Positions 1 through 11,678 of a DNA stretch of 64,000 bases are shown piece after piece; within the stretch, counting starts at the first letter, position 1, and the number at the start of each line of letters is the position of its first letter. A program made the translations under genes and the position numbers. The DNA lies in the NCBI RefSeq assembly GCF_037042905.1, contig NC_087258.1:806001-870000 (forward strand). The letters run 5' to 3'. The DNA comes from Lytechinus pictus. Lineage: Eukaryota; Echinodermata; Echinoidea; Temnopleuroida; Toxopneustidae. The notes under the pieces were generated by a model, which searched no databases, was not told where the DNA came from, and saw only the letters and a list, made by a program, of their open reading frames with translations.

Positions 1-3000
1 ACGATTGCATTTGACAGAGGAGGCATCGGGACTCCAGTTTCCATCCTCACAGAATGTTGTAGAGGTTCCTTCCAAAGTTCCAACTGAGCATGAAAAGTCC
101 AAGCCGCTGTTGTGCTCATAGACGCCATCGCTAGAAAAGTACTGCCCTGTTGTCAAGGTCACATCCACGTTGCTCCATGTGTCTTTGGGGCATGGAGCTA
201 GAGAGAATTTAATGAACATCGAAATAATAAGACCATACTTCAATTTAAAGAAGAAATATTTTTATTTATCTCAATTTCCATTTTAAAAACGATCGAAATG
301 TAGATTTCTTGCTTTCAATACATGGTTTGAATTAAAAAAATATTTTAAAAAGCATTCAAATCCTTACTTTGGTGAAAACGGTTACTACGAACCTACATAA
401 CGTGATTACTAAAACGAATGAACGGAGACGTAATGTCTGAAACAGTCTGATTTGAAGTTATTTGATTTTTTTTTACAAAGTGTTAGAAATAAAAGATGCA
501 TTAGATGCATAGGAATATCAAATGAAATCCAGGCATCTTTTGAAAATTCAAAACCCTACACACCATCAGTATTGACGGCCATTACCATTTCCATGCATTC
601 TAATTGTGAAAATCAGTAAATTGCTTAATTCTTAAACATTTAAATATTAATTCAATGGAATCTTTAATATATAAGGCAGATCAATTAAAGTGGATGAAAC
701 ACCTTGTAAATAAAAGTTGATGCCGTAGAAAAAAATCAGTTTCTGAATGAGAAATTCATTCTATGATCTCAGGGTACAATAATGATAAATTAGTAAGGAA
801 AACATGAATGACCTTATCTTTATTCAATCATTTTCTGCACGTAAACTGTTTTATTAACGTGATTCGGTGTGGGCTACATCAACTTATATTAGTATTTCGC
901 TTTGTTGATGTAAATGTTATGGGTGGGTGGTGTTTCTCACATAAGGGATTGCTTCTTTATTGATCTGTGTTGATCTTTGGTAGAAATTCATTTTACCGAG
1001 ACAATCGTAGTTCTCTGGTGAAGTTAACCAACCACTTGGCCCGTTGCACATGTTGAAGTCAGAGAGAGCATGCATGTATGTTGTTTGGCACGTAAAGAAG
1101 ACTGGTATAGAAGCAATATAAGGTCCTGATGGTAAGGCGCCATCAATCAGTAACATCGGGTCTAACGTAAGACCGATGATGTCACAGCCTGTAATACATG
1201 AAATAGATAAAGAAAATAAAGAAATTTAAATAGCCAATGTTTCAAAAACTAATCACATGAAAAAGTAAAGAAAAAAAAGGAGTTATTTTTTCTGCGTGTC
1301 ATTTGATTATTTTTTGTTAGGGCTATTTCACATCTTACATGCTTTTTTCCTAAAAAAAAAGAAATATCAAATAATTCAATTATTCTTTTAAAGAATTGTC
1401 GTTTGATATGTACATACAAAAGAGTTTTATTTCATGCATTTTCATGAACTATTAATAATAAAAAAATTCCCCTCGCTTTAAAGGCAAATTCAATGGCATT
1501 TGTTTGAGTTCTAAAATGCGAAAAGAAGTTCGTTCTGCCATTACCCAGAATGCAATATTTTTAAATATATTTCTTATTACATATGCCAAATGGATTTTTC
1601 AATGTCATTTTGCATTTAACACGTTGTTGAGGAGCAACTTGACCACGGATAATATCCTAACATTCCAATTCCCCAATAGAGGCCAAATGATTTTCCTGAT
1701 ATTCACAGTTCATTAGCAAAATATTCGTATCAAAATATTAGTTTCCAGCACAAGAACAAGAGTATAGAGATGTAAGGTGGTGACGTTTTCACCCACCAGT
1801 TTAGTTGAATATTATTTATCGGTGGAAAAAAAACACCCCAATTGGTTCATGTCTGGCCCCTGAGCATGTTAAAATTATTGTAAATTTGCCTGGTTTCGAA
1901 CAGTCGTTGTAAGGCCACCTTACATATATGGCTAATCAGGTATTCACGTGGCCATACGTTCGGCCACATAGAACTTAATAATATCGGGCTTATATACATG
2001 AATTTCTTTCTACTAAAATCAAATTATGTAAAAAAATGTTGAAATTAAGTCTTCAAAATGACATCAAACATTTTGTAGTTTGTTTGAATGTGTCTATATT
2101 TGGTAGTTGTTTTCCTTCCTCTTCAAAATTAAACCAAAATCAAACTTTCAAGATAAAGATCACTACGCAGCTTTTCAGTTGAAAAAGGTGAGAGAGATGG
2201 ATATTTACGGGAAAATAGGTGTCATAAATCGTAAGATTAGTTCTTACATTCGGAAAAAACGCCTTAAGGACGTTCCACAGTTATGTTTGTGCGCATTATG
2301 ATCTGCGCATAGTTTACACGCTGCGCGCTGACGTCACAATGGATGAACAGGTGATTAATTAGCTGCGGGTATGAGCTGATTTTTCTCATCTTCTGCACTT
2401 TAACTGCAGATCCGATGCGTCATTTCATGAAGCTAAAAAATGGAATTATTCCATGGACCATTCAAAAAAAAATTTCTACAATTGTAAAATACTTTACTCT
2501 GCATTGCTGCCAAGAATCACGAATATTACCCCGAGTTTGAATAAATGGTAGAGTGGTTTTGATTTTTTCTTCACATAGATACAAAGCATTCGGCGCATTT
2601 TTGGTGTTTTAAAAATCACATTTGCTCTAATAAAAATGCTGATAGTTTAAAAACAAGCACATGAACCCCTATTTTTCAATGTTTGTACCTCTTAGGTATA
2701 CCTTCCTCTACAATTCCGCAATTTTTGGTGAAAATGACATGGATTTTGAATAAAGTGCAGCATTTATTGTACGTTTGTAGTTTCTTACTGAAATTTTACA
2801 TTTTTGAGTTTAGGATTTTGTTATCGTTTACGCCTTTTTAAAAAACTGACAGTGCTGTTAAACTTAAAATTGCAAACAAATAGCACTATAAATAGATTCA
2901 CCATTCTAACGATACAATTATTAACTCTCTTGCGAAATTTGATGACTTTTTCATGTATTTTGACTGAGTAATAGAGGTTTAAACTCATTGTAGTAATCTT

Positions 3001-3366
3001 GGGCGGTCTAAAAATGCAAAATTCTTTTGAATGCGCAATTCTTAAGAACATCAATTTGGGTGAACTTTGAAGCTTTATAGCAAAAAATCAAGCACATGGA
3101 CCTATGTTAATTTTTGCATATTTCGAATATTAAGGTTCTAAAGTATCTATGTGCAAAGTTTGGTGAAAATGGCATGGATTTCACTTAACTGTGGAACGTC
3201 CTTAATAGAGCCATTTAAATGTTGCTCCAAGTTTTATTTATGAAATATAAATTACATTGTATTAAAACAAAATAAAGACCTTCAAATACTTACTCTGTCC
3301 TGAAGTTAATGAAGAACTGACACAAAATGTACAAACGAGTATATATCCAAAATAATTCCACCCCAT
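1..3366 (-). CDS. Sushi (CCP) domain secreted/membrane protein, first three coding exons, 3' end outside the window
   Basis: Three exons on the minus strand join in phase. Exon 1 (3366-3294) starts at an ATG and encodes a hydrophobic signal peptide (MGWNYFGYILVCTFCVSSS) ending at a GTAAGT donor. Exon 2 (1188-997) follows a TTACAG acceptor and encodes one sushi-like module with Cys residues, a Trp (GPSGWLTSPENYDC) and a closing Cys. Exon 3 (197 to beyond base 1) begins after CTCTCTAG and encodes a second module ending in the typical CEDGNW...VKC pattern. Introns are phase 1, the usual phase for shuffled sushi exons. Sushi modules mediate protein binding in complement, adhesion and scavenger proteins; the partner here is unknown. 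Total length, further domains and a membrane anchor cannot be judged because the gene leaves the window. It lies on the same strand as the mucin-like gene at 20992-60122, which also starts with signal peptide plus sushi. Confidence 0.8.
2264..3205. mobile_element. TTAA-flanked non-autonomous DNA element (about 940 bp) in intron 1 of the sushi gene
   Basis: The sequence TTAAGGACGTTCCACAGTTA at 2264-2283 is repeated inverted at 3186-3205 and both ends carry TTAA, the target typical of piggyBac-type transposition. No transposase frame exists inside. The interior contains two related stretches (around 2580-2770 and 3060-3190) with phrases such as 'aaaatgacatggatttt'. A diverged partial copy lies at about 6722-6935, right after the LINE remnant. 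The terminal bases are GG rather than the usual piggyBac CC, so superfamily assignment is tentative. Confidence 0.6.
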
Positions 3367-3778
3367 TGTTAGAGGTCTTCTGCTTAATTCCAATATGTAC
3401 AAAGCAATATGTATACTATATGTATATTTAAATTTTACCAACTGACACGTTGACGGTTGACTCACTGCATTTGCTGGAGTTAATAGCAATTCCACGCGCC
3501 CCCTGAAATCCAAACATATTTCTAATCAGCACTTTCTAAATTACTAAAATAGATTTGAATATTAGTCCTATTCATAATTCATATGTCTGGTCCTACTGCA
3601 CATAAGATATCAAGTACGATGGAAGTATTCCGGAAATAATGGGCTTCTTCATTGATGTGCATTGCATTTCAATGTGTTTGAACAATATGACAAACTTCTT
3701 GTGACGTCATAAGAGATGCACTGTTATCGTCTCTATCCCGTGGATAGATACTAGTGGTATACTGCGTGTAGAATCATT

Positions 3779-4115
3779 GATGGGGTCATTGCCATTGTTA
3801 TTTTAAACAAAGTCAATTTTTGAAAGACACAAATCTATATGGAATTATCATTTTTATTGCCCCCCCCCCCTTCTCTCTCGCTCTTCTTACCCTGTTTCTT
3901 TCTCCAATTATACATGGACTGACTTGACCAAGACGTATAGGCCTATATTACAAAAGGGAAGGATATATAATTTGAGAAAGAGAGGGAGAGAAGTGAAGTG
4001 AAGAAGACAGATAGGGAGAAGAAGGCAATACAGAGAACGGGATGATAATTCCATATAGATTTGTGTCTTTCGAGCATTGACAATTTGTATTTGATAACAG
4101 TGACCCCCATTATCT
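3779..4115. repeat. Miniature inverted-repeat element with about 70-bp arms
   Basis: The left arm at about 3780-3853 (ending in acaaatctatatggaattat) is repeated inverted at about 4042-4112. Between the arms are a C-run, a pyrimidine stretch and a purine-rich stretch. No open frame. The ends are approximate because the arms diverge outward. Confidence 0.55.
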
Positions 4116-4196
4116 CTAATGCCTCCCCGGCCTCTCTCTCTCTCTCTCTGTCTTCATCGCCTCTCTGCTTAACATATCTCTTTCTCTAATTACACA

Positions 4197-4421
4197 CACT
4201 TAAAATGTTGGGCAACGTACTGTCCACTGTGTTGGGTAATGTATGTTGGTGACGAAAAATACATATATATTTTGGGCAATTATTATCAATTGAGCAAATA
4301 TATTAACCAATTATTAGTTTTTATTACCAAATTTGGGGAGATTTTAACCAATAGTTATGTGGACAGTCGGTTGCCCAGGGTTGGTTAAAAGTTGGGCATT
4401 TTTGCCCAACTATTTTAAGTG
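4197..4421. repeat. Miniature element with CACTTAAAAT ends
   Basis: CACTTAAAATGTTGGGCAA at 4197-4215 has an inverted counterpart (TTGCCCAACTATTTTAAGTG) ending at 4421. Inside, the motif TTGGGCAA or TTGGTTAA occurs several times in both orientations. It is about 225 bp and non-coding. I see no clear target duplication. Confidence 0.6.
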
Positions 4422-5593
4422 TTCGTCCTTCCCTTTTGTAATATATGTGTCTTGGTCAAGCCAGGCCATGTATTAAGTTAAATAACTTGTTACTCTCAAT
4501 TAATTGTTTTCATAAAATGGCTCCATCTTCTCTCTCTGAGATATTTGTGTAAAATATGAAGAAAATCACTCCAGCAGGTCTTTCCTAACCAAGTTTTACG
4601 GTCAAAGGCGCCAGAAAGCTGAAAATTATAATGCCACCCACAATTCAAGGTAAGTTGATGCAGTTGAATAATTCAAAACTGCTTTCAAAACATATCTACT
4701 TTAACTGATATTGTCATCATAGCATATCCAATACCTTTTTTTTTCTTCAACCTTAGTTCTTAGATTTTCCTCCTGTGCATTAAGACTTTGTTTAAAGGTA
4801 AAATACACTATAAGCACACTTCTATTATTATCATTAAATTCTGTTTCATATTTTTACTTCTTTTATTACACATTTTATCCCACTTTTTCACATTTTCTCC
4901 TCGCCAGTCAATAAATATATATCGGAAATAAAATGCCACGTGACACCCCCGCCACCCCTGTGCTACGCCAAAAGGGCTAGACTCTTTCTCTCTCTCTCTA
5001 TTTCTCTAAAGGGCGTGTGATTCGCAAACAGCAGACAAACTTCTTTTTGTTTTCTTTGCGTTGTCTTGTCGAATCAAACAAAAGGGTGGTGGTCACTAAA
5101 CATAATTTCTACCACACGAGCACGATTTCATCCCAAGTCGCATAATTGAACTACACAACTTAAGTCATTTCACTATTGGACTATTTGCACGAACTTGGGG
5201 GAGGTAGGCTAATCCGAAAATCGAAAAAGGGATTTTCCCGACGTTGACGCCTAATTTCTCAATGCGAGAAATTAAGGGAAAATGACGTCATATTAAATGA
5301 ACATGTGATTAATCTGAACTGATTTTTTGTTCTCTCTCTTTTGTGATCGGCACTACCGTATGAGTAAAGAAAATATTGACACCTCGTAAATCCCTAATTT
5401 AAGGGAAAAAATACGTCATTTACAAAATATTATTATACATATGGCCTGAAATGTCCTCTCTCAAATAATTTGATACCATGACTGTGTAGTATATGTCTTA
5501 ACGTTTGGATAATAAAGAGGTATGTTTAACTGTGATGTAAAGTTAGATTTGCGACAAAGTTGTCCTTGAACAGAAAAAAACATACATTCAGAG

Positions 5594-6760
5594 TTGAAAA
5601 CTGCCCATGTTGTAGCTGCGCCCAAGAAAGGGAACATACAGGATCCATCGAACTACAGGCCCAGATCCCTGCTTTCGATTATCTCGAAAGTAATGAAGAG
5701 CATAAATGGCGACCAAATTCGAATACATCGTAAAAGTCACCAATTTCTTAGCGATACAAAATGTGGGTTCCGGGGAAAGAGATCAACAGTTGACATACTT
5801 TAATATATCCCTCAGTTGTGGAACGACTCTTTAGACTATCAACAGGAATTCAAGATCATAGCTCTAGACATCAAGAAAGCCTTTGATCGTGTTTGGCATC
5901 TCGGTCTTCTGTCAAAACTGTCATCTTTTGGCATACATGGTGATATAAAAGGATGGATTTATATTTTCTTAGCCAATAGACAGCAGGCTGTTGTTCTAGA
6001 TGGCTTCACTTCAACATCATGAACATCCAAGACCATCACTGCTGGTGTGCCACACGGAAGTGTGGTAGGGCGCCTACTATTTCTTATGTACATCGACGAT
6101 CTGACTTCCCAAGTAGAAAATGGTTTTCACCTGATGACTCAACCCTACATATTGTTATAAAAAATTCTTGCCACAGAACCATCTGTGCTGAGAGTCTTCA
6201 GCGTGACTTGTCGAAAATTGAGAAATGGGCAACAGATTGGTGTATCACCTGCAATGCAAGCAAGACAGAAGGGCTGATCATCAGCAGGGTGCGAAACCAG
6301 AACCACGTACTCCTCTTCACTTTATGAACTCAGCCCTAAAACCAACAAAGAGCATTACCCCACTTGGTGACATCATCGCCAACACTTGACCTGGGCTCCC
6401 TACGTCTCATGCCTTGCCAAAAAGGTTGCAAAAAGGTTATACATATTGAGCTGCTCGAGAGATCTCCTTCCAATCAAGGCAAGGGTCACAAACTACAAAG
6501 CTTATATTAGGAGTATGCATGTCCGATTTGGGCTGGAGCTGGTACTACTCACACTTCTTGAAAGGTTACAGCGGACAACACTCCGCCCCTTGAGAATTGA
6601 AGACCCTTCCAAGGTTGAACTTTTTTCACTCGAGCACCGGAGAAATGTTGTATCTCTCTGTATCTTCTACCGACACTTCTTCCTGAAACCATCCCTTGTA
6701 GGCCCAACCTGGATATTGGAATATTTTCTTCACATAAACACAAAACTTTGAATTCCATTT
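5594..6760 (+). pseudogene. Decayed LINE reverse transcriptase
   Basis: Three frames in succession carry recognisable non-LTR retrotransposon reverse transcriptase pieces. The frame at 5594-5803 has the SNYRPxSLLSIISK motif and GFRGKRST. The frame at 5816-6022 has ALDIKKAFDRVWH, the catalytic-Asp motif of the palm. A shifted frame at about 6035-6100 reads GVPHGSVVGRLLFLMYIDDL, and 6115-6160 has PDDST where an active copy has F/YADDST. The frame at 6386-6751 corresponds to the C-terminal end (LERLQRTTLRPLRIED, then LEHRRNVVSLCIFYRHF). Several frameshifts and stops plus a damaged catalytic box show it is dead. The 5' end and endonuclease domain are absent. The clade (Jockey/CR1/Rex-like) cannot be fixed by eye. 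Confidence 0.85.
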
Positions 6761-6935
6761 TGGTGTTTTAAAAAGCACATTTACTCCCAGAAAAGTGCAT
6801 AGACTTCCATTTTAATGTTTAAACCTGTTAAGTATACATTACTCTACAACTTTACGTTTCGGTGAACATGACATGGGTTTTGAACAAAGTGTAACGTTCA
6901 TTGTACTTCAAAAATTTGTGTAGAAATTTCAAATT
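6722..6935. repeat. Diverged partial copy of the 2264-3205 repeat
   Basis: The stretch shares ordered similarity with about 2560-2770: 'ttttggtgttttaaaaa.cacattt', 'ctctacaa', 'gaacatgacatgggttttgaa.aaagtg' and 'cattgtac'. It directly follows the LINE remnant, so the LINE may have inserted into this repeat and lost its left flank. Confidence 0.5.
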
Positions 6936-8000
6936 ACATGTCTATAATATGAATACGGAATATGTCTTACTAATCAGCCAATTTGAACCTAATTATGTTG
7001 ATGTATTTATATGGTAATTCATACGAATAATCTCTCTAAAAATGATTGATTTTTAACTATCCTTCACTTCCCTTACAGTTCTACGTCCATGGATCACTCA
7101 ATTTGCAATGAATTTAGAGAGAACGATTGTTTCACCCTACTGCACTTTAAAAAGGGGTGAAATTTCGTCAACAAGTGAAAATAACTCTTAATCTAATCAT
7201 TTCACTCCCTACAATAAGTTAATTAGCACCCCCCCCCCCCTCACCCACCCCAAACAGGTAAATATGCTGAGGATATTCATGGGATTAAATCAAGGATGTC
7301 CACAACTTCAGTTTGAATGATATTTTCAATTACATTTCGTCCGGATCCCCGTCAAATGATTTCAGATAGTAATGTTTGATTACACCTATTGGGTAAATAT
7401 CCGGAAATATTCAATAGGCCTATAATATGTGTAAATATCTTAAGTGGGATAGGCCACAAAATAACCCTCTTCATCGTGTTTGTGAACGTGAATATTTTGC
7501 TTTCTCGGTAGGATCATCATCCAGATTGTCTGTCCCCGACAGTTAGTCTTGTCAAAAATTGATGTTAACTTTTTATTGCTAAAAAGCTACTTGAAAAATC
7601 CTTGCAAACGATTGGCCGAGAGCAATCTAGTAAATAAAAATCACCAATCAGTGATGGTTTGCTATGGCTTGCGATTAGAAACGAAGACGTACTTTGTGTC
7701 ATCGTGTTGCTTCGTTAAGATCTCTTTCGAGATCGGTCCACTTTGGCAAAAGCGCGATGAGGGACTACGCGCGACAATAAAACATGAACGATAAACTAAC
7801 GATTACCGAAATAATCGCAGCTGTTAGTTCAGAAGATGTACGAACCCAAAATCAGTTACCATTGAAAAGATTTGTTTAAAAATGCCTTTCTCCAGCCATC
7901 GTAAGGCATATTTACGGAAATTCGGTTAGGTGTGAGGGGGCCTTTAGGTGTGAGGGGCCTTAACATATATAACTTCTTGACCACCATGATTACTCTCAAT
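6936..8000. other. Spacer without recognisable genes
   Basis: AT-rich, with a C-run at about 7231-7240. Short frames such as 7549-7794 show no domain, no signal peptide and no convincing splice context. I see nothing to annotate. Confidence 0.4.
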
Positions 8001-8350
8001 TAAAGGAATGCTCCGCGCTGAAAATATTTTTATCTCAATCAATAGAGCGAAATTCACAAAGCAAAATTCAGAAAATTTCATCAAACTTCGATCACAAAAA
8101 ACAAAGTTATTGAATTTTACAGTTTAGCAATATAAAAAAACAGTTATATGCACGTCGTCATGAACATTCATTAGATGGACTAATGATGTCTCATCCCCAC
8201 TTTCCTTTTTCGTTTGTTTTACATGATATCACATTTGTTTCATTTTTTCATTCATGTGTAAATGATGTGTCTCTCTTGTAATGAAGTACATTGCAGCAAT
8301 TAATATCTAATGCACTTAATCTCTTGTTATTCCAATATCCTTAGTTCTTT

Positions 8351-9110
8351 AAAGAACAAGTCCACCCCAGAAAAATGCTGATTTGAATAAATAGAGAAAA
8401 TTCAAACTAGTAAAACGCTGAAAATTTCATCAAAATCGGATTTAAAATAAGAAGGTTATGACATTTTAAAGTTTTGCTTATTTTTCACATAACAGTGATA
8501 TGCACAACTCAAATGAAACAGTCAATGATGTCCCTCACTCACTATTTCTTTTGTTTTTGTATTGTTTGAATTATACAATATTTCATTTTTTATAGATTTG
8601 ACAATAAGGGCCAACTTCACTGAATCATATAGGATTAAACAATGCTCATTCTACATGTTCAGGGAGAAATTAATCATTGTTTCACTTGACAATGAGGAGA
8701 CAAATAGAATATTCCCTATTTCATATAATAAAATACAAAATAAATAGTGGTTGGATGACGTCATCAGACTCCTCATTTGCATTCCCACCAGGGGACTGTT
8801 GCATAAAACTTTTTACCTGAGAAAACTCTGGTAAAAACTGAAAACTAAGGTTAGTCTGATATCTGCCATTGACTTTAACACAGGGCAAAAAACTCCGGTA
8901 AAGACAACCTGAGTTTTCTCAGGTAAAAAGTTTTATGCAACGGGCCCCAGGATGTGCATATGACTGTTTTTTTTTAATTAAGCAAAATTATAAAAGGTCA
9001 TAACTTTCTTATTATACATCCGATTTTGATGAAATTTTCAGTGTTCTGCTTGTTGGATTTTTCTCTTTTGATTCAAATCAACTTGTTGTTGGGGTAGACT
9101 TTGTCCTTTA
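8351..9110. mobile_element. Miniature element family A, copy 1 (nested in family B)
   Basis: Long inverted arms: left 'aagtccaccccagaaaaatg...catcaaaatcgga' and right 'tccgattttgatgaaattttcag...ggggtagactttgtccttta'. The same family occurs at 23185-23776 and, split by the Polinton, at 38591-38870 plus 55272-55575. Copy 1 is longer because a third element (8793-8946) sits in it. Confidence 0.75.
8793..8946. mobile_element. Innermost miniature element, 154 bp, with CCAGG target duplication
   Basis: The ends GGACTGTTGCATAAAACTTT and the inverse of TAAAAAGTTTTATGCAACGG, each extended by ACCTGAGAAAACTC, form a near-perfect inverted repeat. It is flanked by CCAGG at 8788-8792 and 8947-8951. The other family A copies read 'CCAGGATGTGCAT' at this position, which shows the empty site. 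Confidence 0.75.
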
Positions 9111-9366
9111 AGGAAAAATTGGAATAAAGAAAATTTCTTATCATAAAATACATAAGAACAAGTGGGGATAAGACATCATCTGTTTTCTCATTAATTATTC
9201 ATGAAGACATGCCCACAACTGTTTCACGGGAATAATGCAAATCTTTAAAATGCTATAACTTTGTTATTCCTTGTCCGAATTTGATTTAAAAAATTCAGTG
9301 TTTTGTTTGTCTGATTTTTCTTACTCTCTTCAAGTCATATTATTTTCAGCCTTCAGTACCCCTTTA

Positions 9367-10369
9367 CATCCCCGAAGTCTTTTCATTCCCATACCTCCAA
9401 GCACACACCATGTCACATAACGTTCAGCATACCCAACCATACACAAAACACGCACACCCCCACACTCACGCGCCTGTACATGTACCTCTTGAAGCTTGTG
9501 GAAACTTGCACGGGATTTTCAGGGGGAAAAAAGCAGAATGCCAAGCCCTAACCAAGATAGAGATTTCAATTAAATAAAATTTTATTTATTTGCTTAACCA
9601 TCAAATTAAACAAAACAATACAAATTGACGACAAACTTTTATACAAAATTCCAATCATGGTAAGGTGACCCCGGGGAGAGCAAAGCTTTGTAAAACTCGG
9701 CCACCAAATAACAAAAATATACAATTATTGACAATATAGAATGCAAAGGATATCAATAACTATCCCCTTATTTTCTTTCATTATTTTTACAAAATGTTTT
9801 TCATAAATCACTTAGTTATAAACATAGGCCCTATACTGGAAAATGAAATTCGAAAAGCAAACTTTAATCTGATGGGTGTATTAATATTTCTGTAGATAAA
9901 TCATTTCTAATCATACAGAATTTCAATATCTACAAATAGTTGACAATGCAATAGCAATGATATTAATATGAGTTAATCAAAACTACGATCAACGAACATG
10001 TCAAGATTAAAATCAATATGCTGTACAAAAATAAATTTGGTTGTCTGTGATTTGTGTATTCCCTCACCTCATTCATAAGTAATTTAAGCCGAAATATCCA
10101 CTGACGTGACCTTACGCTAAAGTAAACAATGCACGGGTGGTGGCCATTTATTTACACCCTTTGTACAGGAAATGTTTCTGAACATTTTCTAAAAGTTCGA
10201 TAGGGCTATTTTATATAGCCTGAAAGCTTTTAGTTCTTTTCTTGGAATTCCATCAACTTATTTTTCCCGTAATAATCATCAAAGGAAATCATCTAGGTTG
10301 CATTTTAATAATAATGACATTTATATAAACATGTATATATGTAGCCTATCCAGAAATAATTTATTCGGA
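9367..10369. other. Spacer; possible LINE/SINE 3' tail only
   Basis: No gene seen. At about 9560-9660 the text 'aattaaataaaattttatttattt...' with repeated tttatt resembles the 3' tail of a retroelement in minus orientation. The rest is AT-rich unique-looking sequence. Confidence 0.3.
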
Positions 10370-10600
10370 GGCGTACTATTATTGTTACCCAGGCCTTAGC
10401 TCGAGCTGCCTTTCAGCGTTCTGCACATTCGAGGAAGTAATCCTGCCGGGTACCCATCCACCTCACCTGGGTTGAGTGCAGCACAATGTGGATACATTTA
10501 TTGCTAAAGACATACCATGGCAGGGATTCACATCCACAACCCTCTGTTTGAAAGACGAGATTGAGAAGAAAAATACGACCAGCTGGCCCTACAATTGTCC
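10370..10600 (-). mobile_element. tRNA-derived SINE, diverged copy
   Basis: Shares ordered text with the better copy at 58186-58465: 'ccttagctcgagct', 'gggtacccat.ca.ctcacctggg', 'gagtgcagcaca.tgtggata', 'ccatggc.gggattc.ca.ccacaaccctctgttt'. In minus orientation the last segment corresponds to a tRNA B box (here degraded, GTGGATGTGAATCCC). The A-box half is largely lost. Confidence 0.6.
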
Positions 10601-10640
10601 AAAGTTTGTCTTTACAAACATGTACATATTTCGAATAGCC

Positions 10641-11670
10641 CGATGGTTTCAAAAATAGATTTACGGGCAGGGTCATTTCCCAAACGTTTCTTAAGTGTAG
10701 ACATGATAGTAAACATATTTAAAGTCGAGACGAGCAATTTCCGAACGAATTCAAAGAGATTCGAGGCGGAGGGATTTTTTTATCCCAATCTTCCTCAATA
10801 CTTTAGAGAATTACTGGTCTATGAAGTGCTAAATCGATAGATAAAATTTCCTGATTTTTTTTCCAAAGTAACTGACTCATTTTCCATAAAGATTTCATCT
10901 ACACAATGAACATGTGTTTACAGAAATATTAACATTTTCATACATGAAATGGCTCAACATTAATTTGAACATAATCCAGATTTTCATCATAAAATAACCT
11001 TTAGGAACAGCCCTCCCCTCTCAAGTTGATAGACCTATTATACTACACAAACAGCTAGCAAAACTCCCATTTGTGCATCGATGTGGCACGGACGGGTAAC
11101 GACGCCAAGCATGCCGGTTATTCAGTTAAGGTATAGAACGTACTTAATTCGATAGCATTCGTTGATATTTCGTTTGCAGTTTTCAAACTCGAGGAGAGAT
11201 CTCAGATAAGATATCCGGTCAGGTGACAATTATGCTAATTAAAAGCTCTCGTGGTAGGTGTTTCACAAAGTTGTTATATTGGACATTGGACCCAACTGCC
11301 ATGTTCTTGAGTAAAAGAAGTAAAAGAACAAAAAAAATCCATCATTTTTATTCATTAGGTAAATCTATTATCCAGTTCAACCGAAACCCGGTCACTGGTC
11401 ACTGAAGGTGAGGCACCTCCAGATGCTCAAGTACTTTACATGTATCGCGAATCTTGGCGATATGTAGCATTCATCTCATTTAAAGCATTAAAAAAAGACA
11501 TTGATAAACCAATGTAAATTAAGAGACCCATTGTCTCTGTAATGTGTATTTTTTTTTCTTGTGCCCTTGCCATCACCTCTTCAAGTAGTATAAGATTTCA
11601 TATAACAGTTCATTAGATGATATTTACACATACTTTCCAAATTCATGGACCCTTCCATTAACTACGTTAC
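10641..11670. other. Spacer 3' of the 1092-aa gene
   Basis: Short frames at 10595-10840 and 11223-11405 lack domains and splice context. I see no gene or clear repeat here. Confidence 0.3.
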
Positions 11671-11678
11671 TTCATGCT

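Larger units (their letters stand above)
8001..9366. mobile_element. Outer miniature element (family B) interrupted by family A
   Basis: The left arm, about 8001-8210, and the right arm, about 9120-9366, are inverted copies of each other: outer ends taaaggaatgctccgcgctgaaaa and the inverse of cagccttcagtacccctttaca. Shared inner landmarks include 'acaaagttat', 'atgaacattcat/atgaataattaat' and 'gatgtc.catccccact'. The centre is replaced by the family A element at 8351-9110. No coding capacity. Confidence 0.65.
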
